Below are positions 25,378 to 36,139 of a stretch of 64,000 nt of DNA, piece by piece. Both the position numbers and the translations under genes were made by a program. The stretch's first letter is position 1, and every line of letters starts with the position of its first letter. The notes below the pieces were generated by a model. It searched no databases, was not told the origin of the DNA, and saw only the letters and a program-made list of their open reading frames with translations. The stretch comes from Kordiimonas gwangyangensis DSM 19435 = JCM 12864 (GTDB lineage Bacteria; Pseudomonadota; Alphaproteobacteria; Sphingomonadales; Kordiimonadaceae). Location of the stretch: positions 452,595 through 516,594 of the forward strand of contig NZ_AQXF01000003.1 of NCBI RefSeq assembly GCF_000375545.1. Direction: 5' to 3'.

Positions 25378-26853
25378 ATGGCGCTGACACTGGCACAGCT
25401 TCTTGGGGGTGCAACGGTTGCGGGGGATGTTGAAATCTCCGGCATGACCGTGGACAGCCGCGCTGTGAAGGCCGGTGACCTGTTCGTCGCACTTCCTGGC
25501 ACCAAGGTGGATGGCCGTTTGTTTATCAAGGCGGCTGTTGACGCCGGTGCTTCAGCGGTCCTGACGACAGACGGCTTTAATGCCGCTGATGTCGGCGTTC
25601 CGGTGATCGAGGATGTGAACCCACGCCGCCGTTACGCGCAGCTTGCTGCCCGTTTTTGTGGTCGTCAGCCCGAAGTGCAGGTTGCGGTGACTGGCACCAA
25701 CGGTAAAACCTCCGTCGCTGATTTCGCGCGCCAGATTTGGGAAGTAATCGGTAGCCCAGCTGCCAGCATGGGGACGCTTGGTGTGCGCTCAGAGCGCTAT
25801 CAGGAGCCGGGCGGGCTCACAACACCTGACCCCATGGCGCTACACCGCGCGCTCAATATGCTGGCGATCAAAGGTGTGAACCATGTTGCGATTGAAGCCT
25901 CAAGCCACGGCCTTGACCAGTTCCGGTTGGACGGTATGCGCCTCAGGGCGGCGGCCTTCACCAACCTGACACGGGATCATCTTGACTATCACAAGACCGA
26001 GCAGGGCTATTTTTACGCCAAGGCGCGCCTGTTTGGCGACCTGATTGGCCCCGGCGGCACTGCGGTTATCAATGTTGATGACCCATGGGGCTGCATCCTT
26101 GAGGATATCGCGTGGGCGCGTGGCCTGTCGCTGATCACAGTTGGTCGAAGCAAGGACGCGGTCCTGCAACTGGTGGCGCAGGAAGTAACACCCGCCGGCC
26201 AGCGCATCGAGGTTAGCTATTGCGGTAGCGCCTATGCCATCGAATTGCCGCTTGTAGGTGACTTTCAGGCACACAACGCGCTGGTGGCAGCGGGCCTTGT
26301 GCTCGCGACCGGTGGCGACGCTGAGGCTGTCTTTGCTGCACTTGAGCAGCTCAAAGGTGTGCCGGGGCGCATGGAACTGATCGGCCAGACCGCGAGTGGT
26401 GGTTCGGTGTTCGTGGATTACGCGCATACGCCAGACGGCCTCAAAACCGTTTTAAAGGCCGCGCGCAGTCATAACCCGAACAGCCTGCATGTTGTGTTTG
26501 GCTGTGGTGGTGACCGCGATGCAGGCAAACGCCCGCAAATGGGTGAGATTGCCGCCGCGCTCGCGGACCATGTGTATGTGACGGACGACAATCCGCGCAG
26601 TGAAAAAGCAAGCGCGATCCGCAAGGATATTCTGGTTGCCTGCCCTAACGCCACCGAAGTGGGCGACCGCAGGCAAGCCATTGAGACCGCGATGGCCGCG
26701 CTTGGCCAGGGGGATATGTTGATCGTTGCCGGTAAAGGCCATGAAGAGGGCCAGACCGTCGGCGATAAAATACTGCCATTTTCGGACATTGGGACTGTCC
26801 GGGAAATTCTGACAGGGGCGTCAGGGCAGGTCAGTGGGGCTAACGGGGGCTGA
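25378..26853 (+). CDS. murE: UDP-MurNAc-L-Ala-D-Glu:meso-diaminopimelate ligase
   Basis: The 491-residue cytoplasmic Mur ligase adds the third stem-peptide residue. The ATP loop is VTGTNGKTSVADF. The substrate-specificity motif in the C-terminal domain is DNPR (YVTDDNPRSEKAS), which selects meso-DAP rather than lysine and so indicates a Gram-negative type wall. FVDYAHTPDGL and GKGHEEGQ are also typical. ATG 25378, with GGAAGG upstream. murF starts 3 bp after its stop. Confidence 0.97.
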   Translation: MALTLAQLLGGATVAGDVEISGMTVDSRAVKAGDLFVALPGTKVDGRLFIKAAVDAGASAVLTTDGFNAADVGVPVIEDVNPRRRYAQLAARFCGRQPEVQVAVTGTNGKTSVADFARQIWEVIGSPAASMGTLGVRSERYQEPGGLTTPDPMALHRALNMLAIKGVNHVAIEASSHGLDQFRLDGMRLRAAAFTNLTRDHLDYHKTEQGYFYAKARLFGDLIGPGGTAVINVDDPWGCILEDIAWARGLSLITVGRSKDAVLQLVAQEVTPAGQRIEVSYCGSAYAIELPLVGDFQAHNALVAAGLVLATGGDAEAVFAALEQLKGVPGRMELIGQTASGGSVFVDYAHTPDGLKTVLKAARSHNPNSLHVVFGCGGDRDAGKRPQMGEIAAALADHVYVTDDNPRSEKASAIRKDILVACPNATEVGDRRQAIETAMAALGQGDMLIVAGKGHEEGQTVGDKILPFSDIGTVREILTGASGQVSGANGG

Positions 26854-26856
26854 AAC

Positions 26857-28308
26857 GTGGACTTTAACGAACCTTTATGGACATCGGCAGAATTGATGGC
26901 AACGTGCGGCGGGGCAGGCGCGCAGCCATGGTATGCGGATGGTGTGCAAACCGACAGCCGTGATGTGCTGCCGGGCGATCTTTTTGTGGCGCTCAAGGGC
27001 GCACGGCAAGACGGACATGACCATGTCGCCGATGCTTTCTCGCGCGGCGCAGTGGCGGCACTGGTGTGCGAGGATGTGGCTGGCAAGGACATTCCTGCCC
27101 TTCGTCTTGTGCATGTGCCGGATACGATGGACGCGCTCCGTGCCATGGGCACACAGGCGCGGCGCAGGGCTCCAGCCAAAATCATTGCTGTGACGGGTAG
27201 TGCCGGAAAAACGAGCGTAGTACAGGCGCTTCGGCAAGCGCTTGAGCGCACCGAGGCAACCCACGCCAGCATCAAAAGCTTCAACAACCATGTAGGGGTC
27301 CCGCTTTCGCTGGCGCGCATGCCGCGCCAAAGCCGCTTCGGTGTGTTTGAGCTTGGCATGAATGCGCCGGGCGAAATTCACGTCAACGCAAAACTCGTGA
27401 ACCCGGATATCGCTGTAATCACCGCGATTGGTGCGGCGCATGCAGCCAACTTCAAGAAACTGTCAGACATCGCGCGCTCAAAAGCGGAAGTTTTTGAAGG
27501 GCTTAGCGAAGATGGTGTTGCCATCCTGGGTGTTGACCATGAATGGGCGGACATCCTGAAGGCGGAAGCGAAACAGAGTGGCCGGAAGTTCATTACTGTG
27601 TCTGTAACGGGCGAAGCGGACGTTAAGCCGCTGCGCATGACGGAACACGGTACGTGCACCTGTCTGACCGCAGACATTTTTGGCACAACAGTCACCTACA
27701 AAGTGGGCCAGCCAGGCCGCGAATGGGTGCTGAACAGTCTTCTTGTGCTCGCAGCTGTCAAAGCCGCGGGTGGTGATCTCGGTCATGCCGCCCTCGCGCT
27801 CGCGCAGTTGCAGGCAGAACCGGGTCGTGGCCGTATCCATGCGCTGCAGCTTGGTCATTCGCGCTGCACGCTTATTGACGATAGCTACAATGCCAACCCG
27901 CTCAGCATGAAAGCAGCGCTGCGCCGGCTTTCGCTCGCGCCGACCAAAGGTTTTGGTCGCCGCATCGCGGTGCTCGCGGACATGCGGGAACTGGGCGAGA
28001 AAAGCGAAGAAATTCATCTGAAACTGGTGCGCGACCTACAACGTTTCGGCGTTGACCGGGTCATCGCATTCGGGCCGCGTATGGCCAAAGTTGGCCGTGC
28101 GGCAGAAATCAATACCGAACGTTGGGAAATGGAAAAAAATTCTGCGAGAAATATCGCGGAAATGCTGCGCGATGGCGATGCGATCATGATAAAAGGGGCA
28201 AACAGCGCCGGGCTTGGTCAGTTGGTTGATGATTTACTCGAAATCAACGAACGCGAAGCTGCCGACGATAGCGCTGACAGAATGTTGGGAGTTCGTCATG
28301 CTTTATAA
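26857..28308 (+). CDS. murF: UDP-MurNAc-tripeptide:D-alanyl-D-alanine ligase
   Basis: The 483-residue ligase completes the UDP-MurNAc-pentapeptide. It shows the N-terminal substrate loop [17 protein letters not shown], an ATP loop [12 protein letters not shown] (slightly off the common GSNGKT), [13 protein letters not shown] and the Mur C-terminal domain. The start is GTG 26857. The 3' end overlaps mraY by 11 bp. D-Ala-D-Ala itself must come from a ddl gene outside this window. Confidence 0.96.
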   Translation: MDFNEPLWTSAELMATCGGAGAQPWYADGVQTDSRDVLPGDLFVALKGARQDGHDHVADAFSRGAVAALVCEDVAGKDIPALRLVHVPDTMDALRAMGTQARRRAPAKIIAVTGSAGKTSVVQALRQALERTEATHASIKSFNNHVGVPLSLARMPRQSRFGVFELGMNAPGEIHVNAKLVNPDIAVITAIGAAHAANFKKLSDIARSKAEVFEGLSEDGVAILGVDHEWADILKAEAKQSGRKFITVSVTGEADVKPLRMTEHGTCTCLTADIFGTTVTYKVGQPGREWVLNSLLVLAAVKAAGGDLGHAALALAQLQAEPGRGRIHALQLGHSRCTLIDDSYNANPLSMKAALRRLSLAPTKGFGRRIAVLADMRELGEKSEEIHLKLVRDLQRFGVDRVIAFGPRMAKVGRAAEINTERWEMEKNSARNIAEMLRDGDAIMIKGANSAGLGQLVDDLLEINEREAADDSADRMLGVRHAL

Positions 28309-29374
28309 CCTTTTAGCCCCGCTCGCGGAGCAACACGGCTTTTTTAACCTCTTTCGTTATCTCACTTTCCGGACTGGCTGCGCGGTTCTCACGGCGCTGA
28401 TCATCTGTTTCATCTTCGGCCCGAAAATCATTCGCTGGCTGAAGGCAAAACAGAAAAAAGGCCAGCCAATCCGGGAAGATGGCCCGCAAAGCCACATCGT
28501 GAACAAGGCTGGTACACCCACTATGGGTGGCTTCATGATCCTGCTTGCGCTCGGTGTCTCCACCTTCCTGTGGGCGGACCTTTCGAACCCTTATGTGTGG
28601 GCTGTTCTAGCTGTCACACTCGGTTTCGGTGCCATCGGTTTTGTTGATGACTACCTGAAGGTTACCAAGCGCACCTCTGACGGTGTTTCGGGCAAGATCC
28701 GCCTCGCATGCGAATTCGCGATCGCGGGCGCAGTTGCCTATATGGTTGCGGACCTTGAAAGCCCGACCTTGGCGCTTCCGTTTGCCAAGAACCTGCTGAT
28801 TGACCTTGGTTTCCTCTATATTCCGTTTGCGATGCTCGTGGTCGTGTGGTGCGGCAATGCTGTGAACCTGACGGACGGCCTTGATGGCCTCGCCACCATG
28901 CCTGTCATCATCGCTGCTGCGGCCTTCGGTTTCATTGCTTACCTGGTGGGTAGTACGGTGTACTCGCAGTATCTGGGTGTGACCTATGTTGCGGGCGCAG
29001 GTGAACTGGCTGTTCTTGCCGGTGCCATCATTGGCGCGGGGCTTGGTTTCCTCTGGTTCAACGCGCCGCCTGCAATGGTGTTCATGGGCGATACTGGCTC
29101 CCTCGCGCTCGGTGGCGCGCTTGGGACCATGGCGATTATCACCAAACATGAAGTGGCGCTGGCCATCATTGGCGGCCTCTTCTGGCTTGAGACCATTTCG
29201 GTGATTGTGCAGGTGTTCTCCTTCAAACTGACCGGCAAGCGGGTTTTCCGCATGGCGCCGCTCCATCACCACTATGAACAAAAAGGCTGGGCTGAGCCCA
29301 CGATTGTGATCCGCTTCTGGATTATCGCCGTGATCCTCGCGCTTGTTGGCCTTGCAACCCTGAAGCTGAGGTAA
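28298..29374 (+). CDS. mraY: Phospho-MurNAc-pentapeptide transferase
   Basis: The 358-residue integral membrane enzyme has about ten spans and makes lipid I on undecaprenyl phosphate. Conserved signatures include [17 protein letters not shown] (Asp pair), [13 protein letters not shown] and [12 protein letters not shown], then [13 protein letters not shown] 28298 gives the usual short N-terminus; the longer frame from 28214 lies inside murF. It overlaps murF by 11 bp and precedes murD by 6 bp. Confidence 0.97.
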   Translation: MLYNLLAPLAEQHGFFNLFRYLTFRTGCAVLTALIICFIFGPKIIRWLKAKQKKGQPIREDGPQSHIVNKAGTPTMGGFMILLALGVSTFLWADLSNPYVWAVLAVTLGFGAIGFVDDYLKVTKRTSDGVSGKIRLACEFAIAGAVAYMVADLESPTLALPFAKNLLIDLGFLYIPFAMLVVVWCGNAVNLTDGLDGLATMPVIIAAAAFGFIAYLVGSTVYSQYLGVTYVAGAGELAVLAGAIIGAGLGFLWFNAPPAMVFMGDTGSLALGGALGTMAIITKHEVALAIIGGLFWLETISVIVQVFSFKLTGKRVFRMAPLHHHYEQKGWAEPTIVIRFWIIAVILALVGLATLKLR

Positions 29375-29380
29375 GCGAGA

Positions 29381-30745
29381 TTGATCACCGCCCCGGCATA
29401 TAAAGATAAAAAGATCGGCGTCTTTGGGCTGGCCCGCACAGGCGTTGCGGCGGTGCACGCGCTTGAGGCATCGGGCGCGGACGTTTTCGCTTGGGATGAC
29501 GCGGAGGAACGCCGTGCGGCTGTGGATCATGCAGCCCATGACCTTTATGCGATGGACGCGGGCGAGCTTGATGCCTTGATGCTGGCGCCCGGTGTGCCGC
29601 TCACGCACCCGAAACCTCATGCGCTTGTGACCAAGTGCGCTGAGGCGGGTACGCCCATCATCAGCGACTTTGACGTTTTTGAAGCCGCACGCACCGACCT
29701 TCCGGTTCACAAGGTGGTTGCGATTACCGGCACCAACGGCAAGTCGACGACGACAGCACTTATCGGCCATATGGTTGAAGCTTGTGGCCGCCCTTCGGCC
29801 ATTGGCGGCAATATCGGTAAAGGTGTGCTGTCCTTGAACCCGCTCGATGCAGGCGGTGTTTATGTGCTTGAGATGTCCTCATTCCAGCTGGACCTGACAA
29901 AAGCGTTTAACGCCAATATCGCCATCCTTCTCAACATCACGCCGGACCACTTGGACCGGCACGGTGATATTGACGGCTATGTGCGCGCGAAAAAGCGCCT
30001 GTTTGATATGCAGGACAACCAGTCCGTCGCCATCATCAGTGTGGACGACCGGCACGGTGCCGCGATGATTGCCGGTGTTTCCGGCCGTGCGGTGCCGATC
30101 TCGGTCGAGAAGCCGGTGTCTGGCGGTGTGTATGTGCTGGACGGCGAGCTTTTCGATGCGCTGGACGGTGAAGCGGTATCCTATGGCGATCTGCTTGCGC
30201 ATGCGCCCATGCTGCTTGGTAGCCACAACTGGCAGAATATGGCTGCAGCCTATGCTGCAGGCCGTATCCTCGGTTTCCATGGTGAAGATATTCTCAAGGC
30301 GTTTGGCAGTTTCCCCGGGCTTGTGCACCGGCAGGAAACCATCGCTTATGTTCGTGGTATACGCTTCGTGAACGACAGCAAGGCGACGAATGTGGACGCA
30401 GCGTCCCGGGCCCTGAAGGCGTTTGACAGTATCCACTGGATTGCTGGTGGCCGCCCCAAGGAAAAAGATTTCAGTGCGCTTCTGCCGCTGATGACAAGTG
30501 TGAAACACGCTTACCTGATTGGCGAAGCCGCAGACGCCATCGCCCATGATGTGGGTGGCGGTGTTGACGTGACGGACTGCGCCGACCTTTCGCATGCCAT
30601 TGATGCAGCATTTGCAAGTGCGGCGGAAGGCGATGTGATCCTGCTGTCGCCGGCCTGCACCGCGTTTGACCAATTCCGTGATTTTGAAGCGCGCGGCGAA
30701 GTATTCCGCAGCCTCGTTAAAAAGATTGAGGAGGAAGCCGCATGA
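29381..30745 (+). CDS. murD: UDP-MurNAc-L-alanine:D-glutamate ligase
   Basis: The 454-residue Mur ligase adds D-glutamate. It has an N-terminal Rossmann-like domain (IGVFGLARTGVAAVHAL), the ATP loop ITGTNGKSTTTALI, and later VNDSKATNVDAA and IAGGRPKEKDF. The only start that fits the family N-terminus is TTG 29381, so translation may be less efficient than in its neighbours. The stop overlaps the ftsW ATG by four bases. Confidence 0.95.
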   Translation: MITAPAYKDKKIGVFGLARTGVAAVHALEASGADVFAWDDAEERRAAVDHAAHDLYAMDAGELDALMLAPGVPLTHPKPHALVTKCAEAGTPIISDFDVFEAARTDLPVHKVVAITGTNGKSTTTALIGHMVEACGRPSAIGGNIGKGVLSLNPLDAGGVYVLEMSSFQLDLTKAFNANIAILLNITPDHLDRHGDIDGYVRAKKRLFDMQDNQSVAIISVDDRHGAAMIAGVSGRAVPISVEKPVSGGVYVLDGELFDALDGEAVSYGDLLAHAPMLLGSHNWQNMAAAYAAGRILGFHGEDILKAFGSFPGLVHRQETIAYVRGIRFVNDSKATNVDAASRALKAFDSIHWIAGGRPKEKDFSALLPLMTSVKHAYLIGEAADAIAHDVGGGVDVTDCADLSHAIDAAFASAAEGDVILLSPACTAFDQFRDFEARGEVFRSLVKKIEEEAA

Positions 30746-31893
30746 TTGCCTTCTCACGCAGTGACAACTCGGTTCTTTCTCGCTGGTGGTGGACAGTAGA
30801 CCGCTGGATGCTGGCGCTTATTCTGGTGCTGATCACCGTCGGCATTTGGTTGACGTTGACGGCAAGCCCGGCGGTGGCGGAACGGCTTGGACTTGACCCG
30901 CTGCACTTTGTGAAGAAACAAGCGTTTTTCCTGACGCTCGCCTTCTTTACAGTCTTGGGTATTTCCATGATGTCAGTTCAGCTTGTACGGCGCTTTGCGG
31001 TGCTGGGCTTCCCGGTGATGCTCGGCCTCACCGTGCTCACGCTGATCATCGGGCCTGAGATCAAGGGCGCTACCCGCTGGCTGCAAATTGGCAGCTATAC
31101 TTTCCAGGCAAGCGAATTCCTGAAACCTTTCTTTATCGTGACGACGGCATGGGTGCTCTCCAGCCACTTCACGGATGAAAAAATCCCCGCGAAGAAAGTG
31201 GCGTTCGGGCTTTATATGCTCGTTGTCATGCTACTGGTACTGCAACCCGACTTCGGCCAGACCGTGCTCGTTAGCACCGTATGGATGGCGCAAATGGCGC
31301 TTGCTGGGCTGCCGCTCATGTGGCTGATGCTGGCGGGCGTTGTTGGTATTCTGGGGCTTGGCCTTGGCTACGCACTGCTGCCCCACGTCGCGAGCCGTAT
31401 CGACCGCTTTATCAACCCTGAAAGCGGCGACACCTACCAGATGGACAAAGCCATGCAGGCTTTCGAGAGTGGCGGCATGCTGGGCAAGGGACCGGGTGAG
31501 GGCACAGTAAAACTGCACCTGCCAGACGCACACACTGACTATATTTTTGCTGTGGTGGGCGAGGAGTTCGGCGCTATCGCATGTGTGATGCTGCTGATCC
31601 TGTTCGCGGGCCTTGTTGTTCGCGGCCTTGCACACCTTCTTGAAGAAGAGAACCCATTCCGCTTGCTGGCGGCTGCGGGCCTTATTATGCAGTTCGGCCT
31701 TCAGACACTCATCAACATCGGTGTGAACCTTGCGCTTCTGCCGTCCAAAGGCATGACCCTGCCGTTCATCTCGGCCGGTGGTTCCTCGATGCTCGCGCTC
31801 GCGATTGGTATGGGCATGGTGCTGGCGCTTACACGCCGCAACCGCTTTATCAAGCCGGGCATGGACCCCCTTGGCTGGAGGGCCGCTGAATGA
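30742..31893 (+). CDS. ftsW: Septal peptidoglycan glycosyltransferase FtsW
   Basis: The 383-residue SEDS-family protein has about ten spans and polymerises lipid II at the septum together with FtsI. Recognisable motifs are GATRWLQIGSYTFQASEFLK, MQAFESGGMLGKGPGEG, DAHTDYIFAVVGEEFG and PFISAGGSSM. ATG 30742 overlaps murD and its stop overlaps murG, so expression is probably coupled. Confidence 0.96.
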   Translation: MIAFSRSDNSVLSRWWWTVDRWMLALILVLITVGIWLTLTASPAVAERLGLDPLHFVKKQAFFLTLAFFTVLGISMMSVQLVRRFAVLGFPVMLGLTVLTLIIGPEIKGATRWLQIGSYTFQASEFLKPFFIVTTAWVLSSHFTDEKIPAKKVAFGLYMLVVMLLVLQPDFGQTVLVSTVWMAQMALAGLPLMWLMLAGVVGILGLGLGYALLPHVASRIDRFINPESGDTYQMDKAMQAFESGGMLGKGPGEGTVKLHLPDAHTDYIFAVVGEEFGAIACVMLLILFAGLVVRGLAHLLEEENPFRLLAAAGLIMQFGLQTLINIGVNLALLPSKGMTLPFISAGGSSMLALAIGMGMVLALTRRNRFIKPGMDPLGWRAAE

Positions 31894-32999
31894 GCGATGC
31901 GCGTTACATCGTACTGGCAGCAGGCGGCACTGGTGGGCACATGATGCCGGCTGAGGCCGTTGCTGACGTACTGTCGCGTGATGGCTATGACGTGCTCTTG
32001 GTCACGGACCCGCGTGGCGATGCGATCAAGAATGCGCTCGTGGACGTGAACCGGTATGTGCTCGATACCTCAAGCCACATGGGTGGCGGGCTGATGGGCA
32101 AGGTGCGGTCCGTGCTCTCGATCATCAAGAATACCTTTCAGGTGCGCGGCCAGTTCAAAAAACGCACGCCAGCTGTTGTGGTTGGCTTTGGCGGTTATCC
32201 GTCCATGCCTGCAGTGCTGGCGGCGCGAAGCAAGGGCGTGCCTTATGTGCTTCATGAGCAGAATGCAGTGCTAGGGCGTGTGAACCGGTTTATGGCGGAG
32301 GGAGCGCGTGTTGTGGCGCTATCGCTGGAGCATAGCGAACGGGTCCCAGCCGCAGCTTATACAGAAGTAACGGGCAACCCGGTCCGCCGCCAGATTTCCA
32401 AACTGTCGAACATCGCTTATTCGGTCCCCTTCGGTTTTGGCGATGTGCGCCTGTTGGTGATTGGCGGTAGCCAGGGTGCGCGTATCCTCTCTGACGTAGT
32501 GCCGGCAGCACTTGCCTCCCTGCCAATGCCAGTTCGTAGCCGGGTGGAGGTTACCCATCAGGCACGGCCTGAAGACGTTGAACGTGTGCGCGAAGCTTAT
32601 GCGAAGGCTGGTATCAAACACACGGTTGAAGCCTATTTTGACGATGTGGGCGCCATCCTGCTGCGCTCCCACCTTGTGATTTGCCGGTCTGGCGCATCCA
32701 CCGTGGCGGAACTTTCCGCCATGGGGCGCCCGGCCATCATGGTGCCGCTTGCCATCGCGGCGGACGATCACCAGACCGCAAACGCCGGTGTGATTGAACG
32801 CGCGGGTGGCGGTTGGGTCATGCCGGAAGCCAAATTCACGGCTGAGGCATTGGCCAAGAAATTGACAGACCTGTTGGCTGACCCAAGCACGCTATCGAAC
32901 GCATCCGAAGCCATGCGTGGTGTTGCGTGCCTGAACGCGGCAGACCGTTTGGCAGCCATTGTAAAGAGTATCGCGAGTAAGGAGGGCGAGACCCGATGA
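31890..32999 (+). CDS. murG: UDP-GlcNAc:lipid I N-acetylglucosaminyltransferase
   Basis: The 369-residue GT-B glycosyltransferase converts lipid I to lipid II at the inner membrane. The first domain has [19 protein letters not shown] and [14 protein letters not shown] with [12 protein letters not shown]. The second has [18 protein letters not shown] and [20 protein letters not shown], which bind UDP-GlcNAc. Overlaps of four bases with ftsW and murC mark it as part of one transcription unit. Confidence 0.97.
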   Translation: MSDARYIVLAAGGTGGHMMPAEAVADVLSRDGYDVLLVTDPRGDAIKNALVDVNRYVLDTSSHMGGGLMGKVRSVLSIIKNTFQVRGQFKKRTPAVVVGFGGYPSMPAVLAARSKGVPYVLHEQNAVLGRVNRFMAEGARVVALSLEHSERVPAAAYTEVTGNPVRRQISKLSNIAYSVPFGFGDVRLLVIGGSQGARILSDVVPAALASLPMPVRSRVEVTHQARPEDVERVREAYAKAGIKHTVEAYFDDVGAILLRSHLVICRSGASTVAELSAMGRPAIMVPLAIAADDHQTANAGVIERAGGGWVMPEAKFTAEALAKKLTDLLADPSTLSNASEAMRGVACLNAADRLAAIVKSIASKEGETR

Positions 33000-34411
33000 A
33001 GAGTATCCCGTTTGATATCGGCACTGTGCATTTCATTGGCATTGGCGGCATTGGTATGTCCGGCATTGCCGAGGTGATGCACAACCTTGGCTATAGTGTG
33101 CAGGGTTCCGATGCGGCGGAGAATGCGAACGTCGTGCGGCTGCGCGGCATGGGCATTGATGTGAAAATCGGGCAGACGGGCGAAAACCTCGGTGATGCCA
33201 AGGTTGTTGTTATCTCTTCCGCGATCAAGAAAGAAAACCCAGAGCTGGTTGCTGCGCGCGAAAAGCTGCTGCCTATTGTGCGTCGGGCTGAAATGCTGGC
33301 GGAACTGATGCGCCTCAAATGGTGTGTGTCTGTCGCCGGCACACACGGAAAAACTACCACGACGTCGATGGTAGCCGCAGTTCTTGAAGCTGCGCACATC
33401 GACCCGACAGTTATCAACGGAGGCATCATCAACAGCTACGGCACTAACGCCCGGCTGGGTGAGGGCGACTGGATGGTGGTTGAGGCGGACGAGAGCGACG
33501 GTACCTTCGTCAAGCTTCCGGCAACCATTGCTGTAGTCACCAACATGGATGCAGAACACCTCGATTTCTACGGCACCTTTGATGCGGAGAAAGAGGCGTT
33601 CAAAGCTTTCCTGGACCGTATTCCGTTTTATGGTGCCGCCATCCTGTGCATCGATCACCCTGAAGTGCAGGGGCTTGTCTCGCACCTGCATGGTCGCAGA
33701 TACATCACGTACGGCACCTCCGCGCAGGCTGATGTGCGCGCGGTGAATGTTGTCTCCAAACATGGTGCCGTATCGTTTGACGTATCGGTGCGGGACCGCA
33801 CCGGCGGTGACAGCCGCCTGATCGCCGGTGTGAAACTACCGATGCCGGGCATGCACAACGTGCAAAACGCGCTCGCTGCCGTCGCGGTCGGGCTTGAGAT
33901 GCAGGTTGATGACGCCACGCTCAAGGCCGCATTTGCCAACTTCGGCGGTGTGAAGCGCCGGTTCACCAAAACAGGTGTGGTGAACGACATCACCATCATC
34001 GATGACTATGGCCACCACCCGGTTGAGATTGCAGCCGTGCTGAAAGCTGCGCGCGAAAGCTTTGACCGCAACGTGATCGCCGTGGTGCAGCCGCACCGTT
34101 ACACGCGGCTCAAGAGCCTGTTTGAAGAATTTTGCACCTGCTTCAATGATGCGGATACCGTCATTGTGGCGCCTGTGTATGAGGCGGGTGAGAGCCCGAT
34201 TGAGGGCGCGGACCGTGACGGTCTGGCCGCTGGCCTCAAGGATCACGGGCACCGGCAGGTCGACGTAATCTATGGCGAAACGGACCTCGCTGAGGCCGTT
34301 CACCGGCGTGCGAGGCCAGGCGACGTTGTCGTCTGCCTCGGCGCCGGATCAATCACGAAGTGGGCCAACGATTTGCCTGCCGCACTTGAGGCGATGGAGA
34401 AATCACAATGA
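32996..34411 (+). CDS. murC: UDP-N-acetylmuramate:L-alanine ligase
   Basis: The 471-residue ligase attaches the first stem amino acid. Motifs: [17 protein letters not shown] (N-terminal nucleotide fold), the ATP loop [26 protein letters not shown], and [11 protein letters not shown] with QPHRYTRL in the C-terminal half. It overlaps murG and murB by four bases each. Length is normal. Confidence 0.97.
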   Translation: MKSIPFDIGTVHFIGIGGIGMSGIAEVMHNLGYSVQGSDAAENANVVRLRGMGIDVKIGQTGENLGDAKVVVISSAIKKENPELVAAREKLLPIVRRAEMLAELMRLKWCVSVAGTHGKTTTTSMVAAVLEAAHIDPTVINGGIINSYGTNARLGEGDWMVVEADESDGTFVKLPATIAVVTNMDAEHLDFYGTFDAEKEAFKAFLDRIPFYGAAILCIDHPEVQGLVSHLHGRRYITYGTSAQADVRAVNVVSKHGAVSFDVSVRDRTGGDSRLIAGVKLPMPGMHNVQNALAAVAVGLEMQVDDATLKAAFANFGGVKRRFTKTGVVNDITIIDDYGHHPVEIAAVLKAARESFDRNVIAVVQPHRYTRLKSLFEEFCTCFNDADTVIVAPVYEAGESPIEGADRDGLAAGLKDHGHRQVDVIYGETDLAEAVHRRARPGDVVVCLGAGSITKWANDLPAALEAMEKSQ

Positions 34412-35340
34412 TGGTTGCGACAAAACACTATGCCTTTATCGACCGGTTGCCACACGTAAAAGGCCGCCTTGTAGAAGGTGCGCCGTTGTCGCGGCTCAGT
34501 TGGTTCAAGACCGGTGGCCCGGCCGATGTGCTGTTTGAACCAGCCGACGAGGCTGACCTTGTTTCATTCCTGCGCCATGTGCCGAGTGACATTCCGCTCA
34601 CGGTGATTGGCGTGGGCTCCAACCTCCTTGTGCGCGACGGGGGCGTGGAAGGCGTGGTCATCCGGCTCGGTCGCGCGTTCTCCGAAATTGAAATCCGCGG
34701 TGATGTGGTGAAGGCCGGCGCATCCGCGATGGATGTGCATGTGGCACGCGCTGCCGCGAAAGCGGGTCTCGCGGGCCTTGAGTTCATGGTCGGCGTGCCG
34801 GGCACGATCGGTGGTGCCCTCCGTATGAATGCGGGGGCCTACGGTAAGGAAATCGCTGATGTGCTTATTCATGCCCATGCAGTTGACCGTTACGGCCACG
34901 TGCATGAACTGCGCGCGGAAGACTTTGGTTTCAGCTACCGCAAGTCGGAAGCTGCCAAAGACCTGATTTTCCTGCGTGCCTCCTTCCACACCAAAACGGG
35001 CGACGAGGCTGAGATTTTTGAGCGTATGTCTGAAATCTCAAACGAGCGACAGGAAAGCCAGCCCATTGGCACCCGCACCGGCGGCAGCACTTTCAAGAAC
35101 CCGGCAGGTAAAAAGGCTTGGGAGCTGATTGACGCTGCAGGCTGTCGTGGGCTCCGTGTCGGTGATGCGCAGGTTTCTGAAAAGCACTGTAATTTCCTCA
35201 TCAACCACGGCGAAGCAACAGCGGAAGACGTTGAGACCTTGGGCGAAATGGTGCGCGAGAAGGTGAAAGCACATTCGGGCGTCGACCTTGAGTGGGAAAT
35301 CGCCATCATCGGCCGTAAGGCCGGGGCAGGTGAGGCATGA
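34408..35340 (+). CDS. murB: UDP-N-acetylenolpyruvoylglucosamine reductase
   Basis: This 310-residue FAD enzyme reduces UDP-GlcNAc-enolpyruvate to UDP-MurNAc. It shows [30 protein letters not shown], and [26 protein letters not shown] split over the FAD domain. The catalytic SYRKSEA and [18 protein letters not shown] (catalytic Ser) follow. It is the type I form. In many relatives ddlB follows murB; here ftsQ follows directly with a four-base overlap. Confidence 0.96.
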   Translation: MMVATKHYAFIDRLPHVKGRLVEGAPLSRLSWFKTGGPADVLFEPADEADLVSFLRHVPSDIPLTVIGVGSNLLVRDGGVEGVVIRLGRAFSEIEIRGDVVKAGASAMDVHVARAAAKAGLAGLEFMVGVPGTIGGALRMNAGAYGKEIADVLIHAHAVDRYGHVHELRAEDFGFSYRKSEAAKDLIFLRASFHTKTGDEAEIFERMSEISNERQESQPIGTRTGGSTFKNPAGKKAWELIDAAGCRGLRVGDAQVSEKHCNFLINHGEATAEDVETLGEMVREKVKAHSGVDLEWEIAIIGRKAGAGEA

Positions 35341-36119
35341 TCCAGACCGCCCTCAAGCACAAGCGTGGGCTAATCTTCACCCTCGGGCTGATCGCGAGCG
35401 GCGTTGCCTATGGTACCTGGCTTGCTCCGACCATCGACAGCTGGTTCATGGAACGCTCCCGCGATGCGGGGTTTGTGCTCAATGACCTCGAGCTTGACGG
35501 CCTCGTGCGCGCCAACCGTAGCGACGTGCTGGCTGCCCTTGATGTGGACAAGGGCGTGCCGCTTCTGTCGATCAATCTAGAAAATATCCGCACACAGCTT
35601 GAACTGTTGCCATGGGTCAAAAAGGCCGAGGTCACACGCATCCTGCCCGGCAAGCTCAAAATCCAACTGACAGAACGTGAACCCTTTGCGCTGTGGCAGC
35701 GTGAAGGCACGATCAGCCTGATTGATGAGAGCGGCCATGTGATCACGAGCCATGGCCTGAAAAACTATGCACATCTGATGCTGGTTGTGGGTACCGGGGC
35801 GGAACAAGGCGCGCATGATCTCTATGCGCTACTTGACCAATACCCTGAACTTTCTGCGCGCGTGAAAACCGCTGTGCGCGTCAGTGACCGCCGCTGGGAC
35901 CTAGTGTTTGACAATGGCGTCCGCGTGAAGCTGCCAGAAGGCGCTCCGGCACCCTATGACGCGCAAACCGCGTGGCAAAAATTTGCCGAACTTCAAACGC
36001 AGTATCGCTTGCTTGAACGCGAGGTCAGTGTCATTGATATGCGCCTGCCAGACAGGATGATTATGAGAGTATCGCCGGACGGTCACCGCCTGATGGATGG
36101 CACCGGTTGGGCAACGTAG
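35337..36119 (+). CDS. ftsQ: Cell division protein FtsQ
   Basis: The 260-residue bitopic protein has a short cytoplasmic tail, a membrane helix (residues ~9-24, GLIFTLGLIASGVAYG), a POTRA domain (VLNDLELDGLVRANRSDVLA, then WVKKAEVTRILPGKLKIQLT) and the FtsQ beta domain (ALWQREGTISLIDESGHVI). It links FtsA/Z-side proteins to FtsWI through FtsL/B. Start overlaps murB (ATGA). ftsA begins 20 bp after its stop. Confidence 0.93.
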   Translation: MIQTALKHKRGLIFTLGLIASGVAYGTWLAPTIDSWFMERSRDAGFVLNDLELDGLVRANRSDVLAALDVDKGVPLLSINLENIRTQLELLPWVKKAEVTRILPGKLKIQLTEREPFALWQREGTISLIDESGHVITSHGLKNYAHLMLVVGTGAEQGAHDLYALLDQYPELSARVKTAVRVSDRRWDLVFDNGVRVKLPEGAPAPYDAQTAWQKFAELQTQYRLLEREVSVIDMRLPDRMIMRVSPDGHRLMDGTGWAT

Positions 36120-36139
36120 AAAGTATTGAGTTAGGCCAA

